A stretch of DNA of 64,000 bases from Microlunatus endophyticus (lineage in GTDB: Bacteria > Actinomycetota > Actinomycetes > Propionibacteriales > Propionibacteriaceae): positions 496,001-560,000 of the forward strand of contig NZ_BMMZ01000002.1 in the NCBI RefSeq assembly GCF_014646195.1, in the 5' to 3' direction. Positions 1 to 9,458 of the stretch are shown here, one piece after another (positions within the stretch are counted from its first letter, which is position 1; the number at the start of each line of letters is the position of its first letter). The notes under the pieces were generated by a model, which was not told where the DNA came from, made no database searches, and saw only the letters and a program-made list of their open reading frames with translations. The position numbers were made by a program, and so were the translations under genes.

Positions 1-2259
1 GACATGATCAACACTGACCTGCGGCCAGAGTTCGCGGACCCGTCGCTTCCAGGCGGCGAGTTCCTCGGCCGACGTCGGGGTCGCCGACACGCGCCGTGAC
101 GACGCGGTCGCCGGAGTGTAGAGCTTCTGGACGTAATCGCGGACCATCCGCGACGCGAGCACCTTCGGGCCAAGCCCGGCGACGGTCTCGATCATCGCCT
201 GGATCCAGCGCTGGGGCAGGCCGTGGCTGTCGGTGTCGTAGAAGCGCTCCACGATCTCGTTCTCGATGATCTCGTACAGCGCCCGCGCCTCGAGATCGTC
301 GCGCTGGTTGGGATCCTCCACCCCTTCGGCCGACGGGATCGCCCAGCCGAAGGCCGGGTCGTACCACTCGTCCCACCAGCCGTCCCGGATCGAGAGGTTG
401 GCAGCGCCGTTCAGTGCTGCCTTCATCCCCGACGTACCGCAGGCCTCGTAGGGACGCAGCGGATTGTTCATCCAGACGTCGCAGCCCGGATACAGCGGCC
501 GGGCCATCGCGATGTCGTAGTCGGGAAGGAAGACGATGCGATGGCGTACGTCCTCCTGATCGGCGAACTGCACCATCTGCTGGATCAGCCGCTTGCCGCC
601 CTCGTCGTCGGGATGCGACTTGCCGGCGATGACGATCTGGATCGGACGCTCAGGGTCGGTCAGCAGCCGCTTGAGCCGCTCCGGATCCCGCAGCATCAGG
701 GTCAGCCGTTTGTACGACGGCACCCGGCGAGCGAAGCCGAAGGTCACGATGTCCGGGTCGAGGACATCGGCGGTCCAGTCGCTGGGCAGGCCGCGGGTGA
801 CCGCGCTGGCCGTCAGCCGCTCCCGTGCCATCTCGACCAGGTCGATCCGCATCCGGCGCTTCATCGTCCAGATCGTCGCCCGGTCGACGCGCTCGAGCCC
901 GGCCCAGTCGTAGCCGTCAAGAATGGTGTCGCCGTTGCCGCGGGCCGATTCGAGCACCTCCAGTAGCGCCGGATGGACCCAGGTCTCGTGATGCACGCCG
1001 TTGGTGATCGAGGTGATCGGGACCTCGGCGGTGTCGAAGAGCTTCCACAGACCGTGGAACATCTCCCGGGACACCTCGCCGTGCAGTTCGGACACCCCGT
1101 TGGCCCGTTGGGCCAGACGGAAGCCCATCACCGCCATATTGAATTTGGTCGGATCCCCGTCCTGGTAGTCCTCCGCCCCCAAGGCCAGCACCCGGTCTAC
1201 GGGCAACGGCTCGTAGTGAGCGAAGTATCGCCGGATCAGTTCCCGGTCGAAACGGTCGATACCGGCCGGGACCGGGGTGTGCGTGGTGAAGACGGTCCCC
1301 GCCCGAGCCTCCTCCAGCGCCGCGTCGAAGTCCAGTGCAGGTCGGCCGTCGACTCCGGTCATGTATTCCCGGATCCGTTCCAGGCCGAGGAAGCCGGCGT
1401 GGCCCTCGTTGGTGTGGAAGACCTCCGGCAACGGCGTTCCGGTGACCCGGCAGAATTCCCGGATCGCCCGTACGCCACCGACCCCCAGCAGGATCTCCTG
1501 GGCCAGCCGGTGATCGGAACCACCGCCGTAGAGCCGGTCGGTGACGTCGCGATCGGTGCCGGAGTTGAATTCGATGTCGGAGTCCAACATCAGCAGCGGG
1601 ACCCGCCCGACCTGAGCCACCCAGACCTGGGCGTACAAGGTCCGGCCGTCAAGAGGCAGCTCGATCACCACCGGCTTGTCCTGGTCGGCGTGATCATGAA
1701 GGAGTCTCAGCGGCAGGCTGTTGGGATCCAGCAGCGGATACCGCTCCTGCTGCCAACCCGAGTTGTTGAGCGACTGCTCGAAATAGCCGTGGCGGTAGAG
1801 CAGGCCGACGCCGATGATCGGGACACCGAGATCGCTGGCGGCCTTCAGATGATCACCTGCCAGGATTCCGAGACCGCCGGAATACTGCGGCAGCACCTCG
1901 GTGACCCCGAACTCCGGGGAGAAATAGCCGATCGACTTGGGTGCGTCAGCGTTGCCGGCCGCGTATTCCTGATACCACCGGTCCTCGGTCAGGTAGTCCG
2001 ACAGCTCAGCCACGGCCAGCTCGACGCGCCGGGTGAATTTCCGGTCGGCGGCGAGTTCCGCCAGTCGCTGTGGTGCCACCTCGGCGAGCAACCGGACCGG
2101 ATCGTGGCGGGTCTGTGCCCACAGCTCTGGGTCGATACTGTCGAAGATCTCGCGCGTCTCGGCATGCCAAACCCAGCGGAGATTGAGCACCAGGTCCGCA
2201 AGGCCGTCCAGCGGCTCAGGCAGGACGGGGCGGACAGTGAATCGTCGAATGGCGCGCAC
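1..2259 (-). CDS. glgP: Alpha-glucan (glycogen/maltodextrin) phosphorylase, C-terminus cut by window edge
   Basis: Glycosyltransferase family 35 enzyme that releases glucose-1-phosphate from the ends of cytoplasmic alpha-1,4-glucan, using PLP. The 753 codons present cover the N-terminal region, the catalytic core and the PLP site GTSGMKAALNG, with the PLP lysine at about residue 613; the last part lies off the left edge. The GTG at 2259 is preferred over an in-frame ATG at 2286. It gives the conserved opening VRAIRRFTVRP seen in mycobacterial GlgP, and a TAGTGT box lies 7 nt upstream, as expected for a leaderless mRNA. The gene diverges from the glgE operon across about 60 bp, so degradation and synthesis face each other. 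The arrangement matches Rv1328/Rv1327c of M. tuberculosis (from memory). Confidence 0.95.
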   Translation of the reverse strand, partial: MRAIRRFTVRPVLPEPLDGLADLVLNLRWVWHAETREIFDSIDPELWAQTRHDPVRLLAEVAPQRLAELAADRKFTRRVELAVAELSDYLTEDRWYQEYAAGNADAPKSIGYFSPEFGVTEVLPQYSGGLGILAGDHLKAASDLGVPIIGVGLLYRHGYFEQSLNNSGWQQERYPLLDPNSLPLRLLHDHADQDKPVVIELPLDGRTLYAQVWVAQVGRVPLLMLDSDIEFNSGTDRDVTDRLYGGGSDHRLAQEILLGVGGVRAIREFCRVTGTPLPEVFHTNEGHAGFLGLERIREYMTGVDGRPALDFDAALEEARAGTVFTTHTPVPAGIDRFDRELIRRYFAHYEPLPVDRVLALGAEDYQDGDPTKFNMAVMGFRLAQRANGVSELHGEVSREMFHGLWKLFDTAEVPITSITNGVHHETWVHPALLEVLESARGNGDTILDGYDWAGLERVDRATIWTMKRRMRIDLVEMARERLTASAVTRGLPSDWTADVLDPDIVTFGFARRVPSYKRLTLMLRDPERLKRLLTDPERPIQIVIAGKSHPDDEGGKRLIQQMVQFADQEDVRHRIVFLPDYDIAMARPLYPGCDVWMNNPLRPYEACGTSGMKAALNGAANLSIRDGWWDEWYDPAFGWAIPSAEGVEDPNQRDDLEARALYEIIENEIVERFYDTDSHGLPQRWIQAMIETVAGLGPKVLASRMVRDYVQKLYTPATASSRRVSATPTSAEELAAWKRRVRELWPQVSVDHV

Positions 2260-2322
2260 GACGCCAACACTAGGGGAAAGCGCCATGGGTTTGGCGAGTC
2301 GTCCCGCGGCTAATGTAAACGC
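2260..2322. promoter_or_regulatory. Divergent leaderless promoters of glgP and glgE
   Basis: Two -10-like hexamers flank this spacer. On the minus strand TAGTGT (2272-2267) is followed by 7 nt and the glgP GTG at 2259. On the plus strand TAATGT (2311-2316) is followed by 6 nt and the glgE GTG at 2323. Neither start has a Shine-Dalgarno sequence. This is the geometry known for leaderless actinobacterial transcripts. No -35 consensus is obvious. Confidence 0.6.
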
Positions 2323-4374
2323 GTGACCTTGCGAACGAAAGGCTCCACCCCAGTCGCGCCGATCACGAGGATCCCGGTGCTGAAGCCGTCGCCGGTGATC
2401 GGTGACGGTGAGCTACCGGCCAAGGCCGCGGTGGGTGAGGTATTCACCGTGGCGGCGACCGTCTTCCGGGAAGGGCACGACTCAGTCGGCGCGCAGGCCG
2501 TCCTGACCGGGCCCGACGGCCGCACACGGACGGTGGCCTTGCAGCCGATCCCACCCGAGGGTTTCGACCGGTGGGGCGCCGACGTACGCCTCGACCGGGC
2601 CGGCAACTGGACCTTCCGGATCGAGGGCTTTGACGACCCGTGGGAGACCTGGCTGCACAACGCCAAGATCAAGATCCCGGCCGGGATCGACGTCCAACTG
2701 GTGTGCACCGAGGGCCACCTGCTCTTCACCGAGTCCGCCCTGGCGGCTGCCGAAGCCGGCGACCCGTCCGCCGCTGCGGTGCTGTCGGCGGCTGCTGAGG
2801 CGATGAAATCGTCGTTGCAGGTCGAGGACCGACTGACGCTGGCTCTGGCCGCCGACGTCACCGAGGCGATGGACCGGCACAAGCCCCGCCGGCTGCTGTC
2901 GGCAACGCGGGAGTTTCCGATCTTCTGCGACCGCACGAGGACGCTGTTCTCGTCCTGGTACGAATTCTTCCCACGGTCGGTGGGCGCGACCCAGGACCCG
3001 CGGACCGGCGCCTGGCAGTCGGGCACCTTCGAGTCCTCCCACGAACGCCTCGAGGCCGCTGCAAGGATGGGCTTCGACATCGTCTACCTGCCGCCGATCC
3101 ACCCGATCGGCCGCTCGTTCCGGAAGGGCCCGAACAACACCCTCGAGCCAGGTCCGTACGATCCCGGCTCGCCCTGGGCGATCGGCGGTCCCGAAGGCGG
3201 CCACGACGCGATCCACCCCGACCTGGGGACCTTCGACGATTTCGACCGCTTCGTCGCCAAGGCCAGATCGCTCGGGCTGGAGGTCGCATTGGATTTCGCT
3301 CTGCAGGCCTCCCCTGATCATCCCTGGGTCAGGGAGCACCCGCAGTGGTTCAGCACTCGCGCTGACGGCACGATCGCCTATGCCGAGAATCCGCCGAAGA
3401 AGTACCAGGACATCTACCCGATCAATTTCGACAACGATCCCGAGGGGATCTACGCCGAGTGCCTGCGCTTGATCAACTTCTGGATCGGTCACGGCGTCAC
3501 GGTGTTCCGGGTCGACAACCCGCACACAAAACCCGTCAACTTCTGGGCGTGGCTGCTGGCCGAGGTCCGCAGGGATCATCCGGAGGTGATCTTCCTCGCC
3601 GAGGCCTTCACCCGGCCGGCGATGATGCACACCCTGGGCAAGATCGGCTACCACCAGTCCTACAGCTACTTCACCTGGCGCAACGAGAAGTGGGAGCTCA
3701 TCGAATACCTCACCGAGCTGACCACCGAGACCGATCACTTCCTGCGTCCCAACTTCTTCGTCAACACCCCTGACATTCTCTCGGGTTTTCTGCAGACCGG
3801 TACCGCGACCGCCTTCACCATCCGGGCAGTGCTCGGCGCGACACTGTCGCCCGACTGGGGCGTCTATTCGGGCTTCGAGCTCTTCGAGAGCAAGCCGCTA
3901 CGGCAGGGATCTGAGGAGTATCTGGACTCGGAGAAGTACCAGTACCGGCCTCGCGACTTCGCCGCGGCCGATGCCGGCGGCGAGTCGCTGTCGCTGCTGC
4001 TAGGACGGCTCAACCAGATCCGCCGTGACCATCCGGCCCTGCAGCAGTTGCGCAAGCTGCACTTCCACACCACGCACCATGATCAGGTGCTGGCCTATTC
4101 CAAGAAGATCGGTGACGACGTGATCATCGTCGTCACCAGTCTTGATCCGCACCGGACGGTCGAGACCGAGGTGTATCTGGACATGGCGGCGCTCGGACTC
4201 GATGATCACGAAGTGTTCTGGGTGCACGACGAGCTGACCGGACGGCGGTGGCGCTGGGGTCAACGCAGCTTCGTACGGCTGACCCTGGAGGACCCGGCCC
4301 ACATCCTGACTCTGTCATCAGAGCCGCCGGAGCCGGCGGACCCGTCGGACCCGGCCCCCGGTGCCGCATCGTGA
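2323..4374 (+). CDS. glgE: Alpha-1,4-glucan:maltose-1-phosphate maltosyltransferase
   Basis: GH13 enzyme that transfers maltosyl units from maltose-1-phosphate to a growing alpha-1,4-glucan in the cytoplasm, the polymerising step of the GlgE pathway. The 683-residue protein has an N-terminal Ig-like region followed by the TIM barrel. The nucleophile is Asp398 in VFRVDNPHTKP and the acid/base is Glu427 in FLAEAFTRP, both 4 residues beyond the reported Streptomyces positions. The GTG start lies 6 nt after TAATGT and has no Shine-Dalgarno. The stop overlaps the next start as GTGA, implying translational coupling to the maltokinase that makes its donor. Confidence 0.97.
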   Translation: MTLRTKGSTPVAPITRIPVLKPSPVIGDGELPAKAAVGEVFTVAATVFREGHDSVGAQAVLTGPDGRTRTVALQPIPPEGFDRWGADVRLDRAGNWTFRIEGFDDPWETWLHNAKIKIPAGIDVQLVCTEGHLLFTESALAAAEAGDPSAAAVLSAAAEAMKSSLQVEDRLTLALAADVTEAMDRHKPRRLLSATREFPIFCDRTRTLFSSWYEFFPRSVGATQDPRTGAWQSGTFESSHERLEAAARMGFDIVYLPPIHPIGRSFRKGPNNTLEPGPYDPGSPWAIGGPEGGHDAIHPDLGTFDDFDRFVAKARSLGLEVALDFALQASPDHPWVREHPQWFSTRADGTIAYAENPPKKYQDIYPINFDNDPEGIYAECLRLINFWIGHGVTVFRVDNPHTKPVNFWAWLLAEVRRDHPEVIFLAEAFTRPAMMHTLGKIGYHQSYSYFTWRNEKWELIEYLTELTTETDHFLRPNFFVNTPDILSGFLQTGTATAFTIRAVLGATLSPDWGVYSGFELFESKPLRQGSEEYLDSEKYQYRPRDFAAADAGGESLSLLLGRLNQIRRDHPALQQLRKLHFHTTHHDQVLAYSKKIGDDVIIVVTSLDPHRTVETEVYLDMAALGLDDHEVFWVHDELTGRRWRWGQRSFVRLTLEDPAHILTLSSEPPEPADPSDPAPGAAS

Positions 4375-5699
4375 GCGGGGAGCCGCTGCTGGACCACATC
4401 ACCGCCGCGCGCTGGTTCGGCGGCAAGGGGCGCTCGGCCGAACTGATCGGCCTCACCCCACTCGGTTGGCTGCGCCCGCCCGGACAATGGCCGGCGGTCC
4501 GTCAGGAGATCGCCGCGATCGGCTATCCGGGCAGTACTGATCATGACTTCTACCAGTTGTTGATCAGCTATCGCCCGCACGACCAGCAGTCCGGAGCGGT
4601 GATCACCGAGACCACCGACGCCGAGCACGGCGTGCTGGCCGGCGTCGACGGCACCGACGATCCGGCCGCCCATGACGCGCTGCTCGGCCTGGTCCTCGAC
4701 GCGTCGTCTCCGACGGGCTCGAAGACTCCGGCGGACGCGACGAGCCTGGTCGGCCATCGGCTCGGTGGCGATCACCTGACACCGGGACTGCCGAGCCGGG
4801 TGTTCGGCGGTGAGCAGTCCAACACCTCGATCCTGTTCGCCCATCTGGCGATCCTGAAGATGTTCCGGCGGATCGAGCTCGGCCGCAATCTCGACGTCGA
4901 GACCCACGACGTGCTGACCCGGACCGGGAGCGACGCTGTGGCCAGGCTGATCGGCTGGATCGAGGGCAGCTGGCCAGGCCCGGATCCGAACGTGAGCTTC
5001 GGCGCGGACCTCGCCATGATCACCGAGTTGCTACCCGAGGCGCGGGACGGTTGGGAGTACGCGCTGGCCGAGTTGCGCGCGGGACAGGATTTCACCGCCG
5101 AGGCGCACCGCCTCGGCCGCGCGCTGGCCGGTGTGCACGACCTGCTCAGACAGAACTTCCCGACCAGCACGATCGATGGCGGCGAGGTCGCGGCGATCAT
5201 GAACGATCGGCTGGACGTCGCCGCCCGGGCAGCACCGCAACTGGCGCCGTACGCCGAGGGCCTGCGCAGGACGTTCGACTCCTTGGCCGGCCGCACACTC
5301 GAGGTCCAGCGCGTGCACGGAGACTTCCACCTCGGCCAGACACTGCACACGCCACGGGGCTGGAAGATCATCGACTTCGAGGGCGAGCCCGCGAAGACGC
5401 TCGCCGAGCGGAGCCGGCCGGACAGCGTCTGGCGCGACCTTGCCGGGGCGCTGCGGTCCTTCGACTACGCCGCCGCGCACTCCCCCGCCGGCCGTGCGGC
5501 CGACTGGGCCGCGGCCTGCCAGCAGGCGTTTCTGTCGGGCTACGAGCATCCGGACCCGGAAGCGGTTGACGTGCTGCGGGCCTACGTCGCGGACAAGGCG
5601 ATCTACGAGGTCGTCTACGAGGCGAGGAACCGGCCCGACTGGGTAGAGATCCCGTTGACCGCCGTTGCCGCAATTGCCAATACCGAGGAGCCAGCATGA
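4371..5699 (+). CDS. mak: Maltokinase
   Basis: Phosphorylates maltose with ATP to maltose-1-phosphate, the donor for GlgE. The 442-residue protein is the usual length for Mak. It opens with LLDHITAARWFGGKGRSAEL, the family's N-terminal cap. The C-terminal aminoglycoside-phosphotransferase-like lobe carries the catalytic VHGDFHLGQTL loop and the metal-binding IDFEGEP. The GTG at 4371 is chosen because it overlaps the glgE stop (GTGA) and gives this opening; an upstream in-frame start at 4248 would overlap glgE by 127 nt. The 3' end overlaps glgB as ATGA, so glgE-mak-glgB form one coupled operon. Confidence 0.95.
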   Translation: MSGEPLLDHITAARWFGGKGRSAELIGLTPLGWLRPPGQWPAVRQEIAAIGYPGSTDHDFYQLLISYRPHDQQSGAVITETTDAEHGVLAGVDGTDDPAAHDALLGLVLDASSPTGSKTPADATSLVGHRLGGDHLTPGLPSRVFGGEQSNTSILFAHLAILKMFRRIELGRNLDVETHDVLTRTGSDAVARLIGWIEGSWPGPDPNVSFGADLAMITELLPEARDGWEYALAELRAGQDFTAEAHRLGRALAGVHDLLRQNFPTSTIDGGEVAAIMNDRLDVAARAAPQLAPYAEGLRRTFDSLAGRTLEVQRVHGDFHLGQTLHTPRGWKIIDFEGEPAKTLAERSRPDSVWRDLAGALRSFDYAAAHSPAGRAADWAAACQQAFLSGYEHPDPEAVDVLRAYVADKAIYEVVYEARNRPDWVEIPLTAVAAIANTEEPA

Positions 5700-7915
5700 C
5701 TGATCGGACCGCCTTGACTGACTCGACTGGGGGCCTGACCGGTTGGGACCTGTCGGGATTTCACGAAGGCCACGACACCGAGTGCTGGCGTCGGCTGGGG
5801 GCGGTCGAAGTGCCCGGCGGGACCCGGTTCTCGGTGTGGGCACCCAATGCCCGGGCGGTTCGACTGGTCGGCGACTTCAACTTCTGGGACGGTCACGACC
5901 ACCACTTGGAGCTGGTGCCGGGATCCGGCGTCTGGGCGCTGTTCGTCGAGGGTGTGGGGACGGGGGCGCTCTACAAATTCGAGATCCTCGGTGCCGACGA
6001 TGTCTGGCGCCTGAAGACCGATCCGATGGGCCGGTTCTTCGAAGCAGCGCCGCACAACGCCTCGATCGTCTACAACAGCCAGTACACCTGGCAGGACGAC
6101 CAGTGGCTCTGGTACCGCGGCGAACGGCAGGCATGGGAACGTCCGATGAGTATCTACGAGGTGCATCTGGGCTCCTGGCGTCGCGGTCTGACCTACCTCG
6201 AGCTGGCCCGCGAACTGGTCGAATACGTCAGCTGGCAGGGCTTCACCCACGTCGAGTTCCTGCCGCTGGCCGAACACCCGTTCGAGGGTTCCTGGGGCTA
6301 CCACGTGACGGGTTATTTCGCACCGGTCTCGCGATTCGGTTCACCCGATGAGTTCCGTTATCTCGTCGACCAACTGCACGCCGCCGGGATCGGCGTGATC
6401 ATGGACTGGGTGCCCGGGCACTTCGCGACCGATCCATGGGCCCTGCAGCGATTCGACGGCACGGCGCTCTACGAGCACGAGGATCCGCGGTTGGGATGGC
6501 ATCCAGACTGGGGCTCCTACATCTTCAACCTCGGGCGCAACGAGGTCCGCAGTTTCCTGATGTCCAACGCCTACTACTGGCTCGAGGAATTCCACATCGA
6601 CGGGCTGCGGGTCGACGGCGTCGCCTCGATGCTCTACCTCGACTACTCGAGGTCTGACGGCGAATGGATCCCCAACAAGTACGGCGGCAACGAGAACCTG
6701 GAATCGGTCGCCCTGCTGCGTTCGGTCAACGCCGATCTCTATCGCCGCAAGCCCGGGATCGTGACGATCGCCGAGGAGTCCACCTCGTGGCCCGGCGTGA
6801 CCCGCAGTGTCGATCATGGCGGACTCGGCTTCGGCTTCAAGTGGAACATGGGCTGGATGAACGACTCGCTGCGTTATTACGGGCGCGAGCCGATCTATCG
6901 CCAGTACCACCACAACGAGATGACCTTTGCGTCCTCGTATGCCTATTCGGAGAACTTCGTCCTGCCGATCAGCCACGACGAGGTCGTCCACGGCAAGGGC
7001 TCGATGTATGAGCGGGTGCCGCAGGACGAGTGGCGCAAGTTCGCGACCATGCGAGCCTTCTACGCATTCATGTGGGCCCATCCGGGCAAGAAGCTGCTCT
7101 TCATGGGCACGGAATTCGGCCAGAAGCGGGAGTTCAGCGAGCAGCGCAGCCTGGACTGGCACGAGACCGAGGGCTGGGGGCACCGCGGCGTGCAGCTGCT
7201 TGTCAAGGACCTGAACCGGGTCTATCGTGCCAACTCAGCCTTGTGGCGTCATGATCACGACCCGACCGGTTTCCGGTGGATCGACGCCGATGATCATGGT
7301 GGTAACACCTTCTCGTTCCTGCGGATCGATCCGGGCGGCGACGACGAGGACGCCCAACAGGTCGCCGCCGTGATCAACTTCAGCTCCGAGCCGCGTTACG
7401 ACCTGCGCATCGGCCTGCCGGCCGAGGGCCGCTGGACGGAGATCCTCAACACCGATGCCGCGATCTATGACGGCACCGGCCAATTCGGCAATCTCGGCCA
7501 GGTGATCGCCACCGAGGTGCCGAGCCACGGATTCGACTACAGCGCCACGGTGACCGTCCCTCCGCTGGGCGGGATCTGGCTGCGGTTCGAGCCGGAGCAC
7601 CCTGTCGATGACCCCGACGAGGTGCTGACCGAGATCGCCGGCTCCGTCGCCCGTCGCGGCACACCGGGCCAGGACACGCCGGAGGAAGGCACGCCGGCGG
7701 AAGGCACACGGGAGGAAGGCACGCCGGCGGAAGGCACACGGGAGGAGGGCGCGCCGGAGGAAGGCACACCGGAGGAGGAAGCGCGGAATGACCGTCGCGG
7801 CAGCGACGGCGACAATCCCTGGTCGTCGGCGGCTGCGACCGGGTCCGCGCCGATCCCGACCGCCGGGGTGCGTCCGCGACGGGCCAGCGAGGACCGGCCC
7901 GAGGATAATCGCTAG
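5696..7915 (+). CDS. glgB: 1,4-alpha-glucan branching enzyme
   Basis: GH13 enzyme that introduces alpha-1,6 branches into the glucan made by GlgE. An N-terminal CBM48 module (GTRFSVWAPNARAVRLVGDF) precedes the barrel. Catalytic residues visible are Asp307 (GLRVDGVASM), Glu360 (IAEESTSWPG) and Asp428 (ISHDEVVHGKG). The 739-residue length exceeds the core enzyme because of a C-terminal tail of about 90 residues built from EEGTPAEGTR-type repeats encoded by a perfect 30-bp duplication. The tail is acidic, probably disordered, and not part of catalysis. The start overlaps the mak stop. Confidence 0.96.
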   Translation: MTDRTALTDSTGGLTGWDLSGFHEGHDTECWRRLGAVEVPGGTRFSVWAPNARAVRLVGDFNFWDGHDHHLELVPGSGVWALFVEGVGTGALYKFEILGADDVWRLKTDPMGRFFEAAPHNASIVYNSQYTWQDDQWLWYRGERQAWERPMSIYEVHLGSWRRGLTYLELARELVEYVSWQGFTHVEFLPLAEHPFEGSWGYHVTGYFAPVSRFGSPDEFRYLVDQLHAAGIGVIMDWVPGHFATDPWALQRFDGTALYEHEDPRLGWHPDWGSYIFNLGRNEVRSFLMSNAYYWLEEFHIDGLRVDGVASMLYLDYSRSDGEWIPNKYGGNENLESVALLRSVNADLYRRKPGIVTIAEESTSWPGVTRSVDHGGLGFGFKWNMGWMNDSLRYYGREPIYRQYHHNEMTFASSYAYSENFVLPISHDEVVHGKGSMYERVPQDEWRKFATMRAFYAFMWAHPGKKLLFMGTEFGQKREFSEQRSLDWHETEGWGHRGVQLLVKDLNRVYRANSALWRHDHDPTGFRWIDADDHGGNTFSFLRIDPGGDDEDAQQVAAVINFSSEPRYDLRIGLPAEGRWTEILNTDAAIYDGTGQFGNLGQVIATEVPSHGFDYSATVTVPPLGGIWLRFEPEHPVDDPDEVLTEIAGSVARRGTPGQDTPEEGTPAEGTREEGTPAEGTREEGAPEEGTPEEEARNDRRGSDGDNPWSSAAATGSAPIPTAGVRPRRASEDRPEDNR
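7674..7785 (+). repeat. Tandem repeats in the glgB 3' end
   Basis: A 30-bp unit occurs twice in perfect tandem (7681-7710 and 7711-7740). It is itself made of related 12-18-bp units coding for EEGTP/AEGTR, with degenerate copies on both sides. All lengths are multiples of three, so the frame is kept. Confidence 0.9.
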
Positions 7916-7924
7916 CCTGTCCGC

Positions 7925-8722
7925 GTGAGGGACCCCGAGATCACCATCGAGCCTGCCGGCCCGGGCTCCGGGGTGCTGCGCTGGCAGCGACACGGCGAGG
8001 CGGCCCCGGAATCGCTGATCGTCGCCATTCGGACCGCGACATCGCAGGCCTTCGCCGGCTCTGCTCTGCACCGGATCGAGGCCGACGTGCCGGCCGATGA
8101 TCATGCCGGCCGCAGAGCGTTGCTGCGGTCGGGGTTCCGTTGGGAGGGAACCCGCCGGCGCGCAGTGTTGGATGCGTCCGGCGAGCCGGTCGACGAGTTG
8201 ATCTTCTCCCGGCTGGACGACGACCGGGTCGACGGGCCGGACGGCTTCTCCGGGGTGATGAATTCCGCACTCCCCCGCAAGAGACTGATCGCGCATGTGC
8301 TGATGCACGACGAGGCAGGCCGGATCCTGTTGTGCGACACCGCGTTCAAGACCGACTGGGAGTTGCCGGGAGGGGTCGTTGAGCCGTTCGAGTCGCCGCG
8401 GCAGGGTGCGATCCGGGAGGTCAAGGAAGAGCTGGGCATCGACATCGAGCTCGGACGGCTGCTGGCCGTCGACTGGATGCCGCCCTACCTGGGTTGGGAC
8501 GACGCCGAGGAGTTGATCTTCGACGGTGGGGCGGTGACCGAGGCCGAGATCGAGGCGTACGTGCTACAAGCCTCCGAGATCAGGTCGGTGCAGTTGATCA
8601 CCATCGAAGATGCCGAACCGCATCTGACGGCACTGTCCTTCCGCCGGCTGTCGGCGATCATCGCTCTGGGCATGGAGCGGACGCTGACCATGGAAGACGG
8701 CCGGGTCGTCCAGGGCCCATGA
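7925..8722 (+). CDS. Nudix hydrolase with an N-terminal GNAT-like segment
   Basis: The C-terminal half is a Nudix hydrolase. The Nudix box begins GGVVEPFESPRQGAIREV at about residue 149 and ends KEELGI at about 171, matching GX5EX7REUXEEXGU in full, so Mg-dependent pyrophosphohydrolase activity is expected; the substrate is unknown. Residues 1-95 resemble the second half of a GNAT acetyltransferase (LHRIEADVPADDHAGRRALLRSGFRWEGTRR), without a complete acetyl-CoA site. The GTG at 7925 lies 6 nt after TAGCCT (7913-7918), which overlaps the glgB stop codon, suggesting its own leaderless promoter. The 3' end overlaps the next gene as ATGA. Confidence 0.85.
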   Translation: MRDPEITIEPAGPGSGVLRWQRHGEAAPESLIVAIRTATSQAFAGSALHRIEADVPADDHAGRRALLRSGFRWEGTRRRAVLDASGEPVDELIFSRLDDDRVDGPDGFSGVMNSALPRKRLIAHVLMHDEAGRILLCDTAFKTDWELPGGVVEPFESPRQGAIREVKEELGIDIELGRLLAVDWMPPYLGWDDAEELIFDGGAVTEAEIEAYVLQASEIRSVQLITIEDAEPHLTALSFRRLSAIIALGMERTLTMEDGRVVQGP

Positions 8723-9393
8723 TCGACGACTGGATCCGACGCATTCGCAGTCCCCGGCTGGCCGGGCTGCGCACCCTGATGCGCTGGACCGTGCTGCGGC
8801 CGGTCAGCCGATGGTTCCTCCGCATCCGGATCAGCGGCCTGGACCACTGTACGGGGCTCGACCAGCCGGTGATCGTGGTCGCCAATCACAGTTCGCACTG
8901 GGATTCGGTCCTGGTGCACGGCTACCTCCCGACGGCCATCACGCGCAGGCTGGCCACCGCTGCCGCCGCCGACCACTTCTTCCACCGCAGCCGGCCGCCC
9001 GTCGCGCCACGACTGTTCTTCAACGCCTTCCCGGTCGAGCGTCCGGGGCGGCCGAGCAAGGCGCCACGCGGCCTGACCGGAGAGCTGCTCTCCGCCGGCA
9101 CCTCCGTGCTGATCTTTCCCGAGGGCACCCGATCACGCAGCGGGTCGAGCCGTACGGGCAGTTTCAACCCCGGTGCCGCCAGCCTTGCCGTGAGACGGAA
9201 CCTGACCTGCTTGCCCATCCAGATCACCGGGACCTGGCAGGCCTGGCCACCCCATCAGACCCGGCCTCGCCGACCCCGCAGAGCCGTCACCATGACCATC
9301 GGCGAGCCGCTCGTCCCGCAACCGGACGAGACCATAGCCGGGTTCAACCAGCGACTCCGGCAAGCACTTGAGGCACCCGCGACACACCGGTAG
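8719..9393 (+). CDS. PlsC-type 1-acyl-glycerol-3-phosphate acyltransferase family protein
   Basis: Membrane-associated LPLAT-family acyltransferase of 224 residues, shorter than typical PlsC. It carries the catalytic NHSSHWD block (His57, Asp62), the FNAFPVERPG segment, and the FPEGTRSRSG block that binds the acceptor phosphate. It probably transfers an acyl chain to lysophosphatidate or a related acceptor; the exact acceptor cannot be told from sequence. The ATG at 8719 overlaps the Nudix stop and gives the family's usual short N-terminus; an in-frame start at 8494 would lie deep inside the preceding gene. Confidence 0.85.
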   Translation: MIDDWIRRIRSPRLAGLRTLMRWTVLRPVSRWFLRIRISGLDHCTGLDQPVIVVANHSSHWDSVLVHGYLPTAITRRLATAAAADHFFHRSRPPVAPRLFFNAFPVERPGRPSKAPRGLTGELLSAGTSVLIFPEGTRSRSGSSRTGSFNPGAASLAVRRNLTCLPIQITGTWQAWPPHQTRPRRPRRAVTMTIGEPLVPQPDETIAGFNQRLRQALEAPATHR

Positions 9394-9458
9394 ATGGATA
9401 GTTTCCGGCCCGAAAACCCGCCAACTTCCGGTGGTTCTGCCTTCGTGCTACAGAGAGA

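Noticed and set aside
973..2313. Plus-strand open frame of 446 residues opposite glgP
   Set aside because: The minus strand encodes GlgP with the PLP site and high codon bias; this frame is its shadow.
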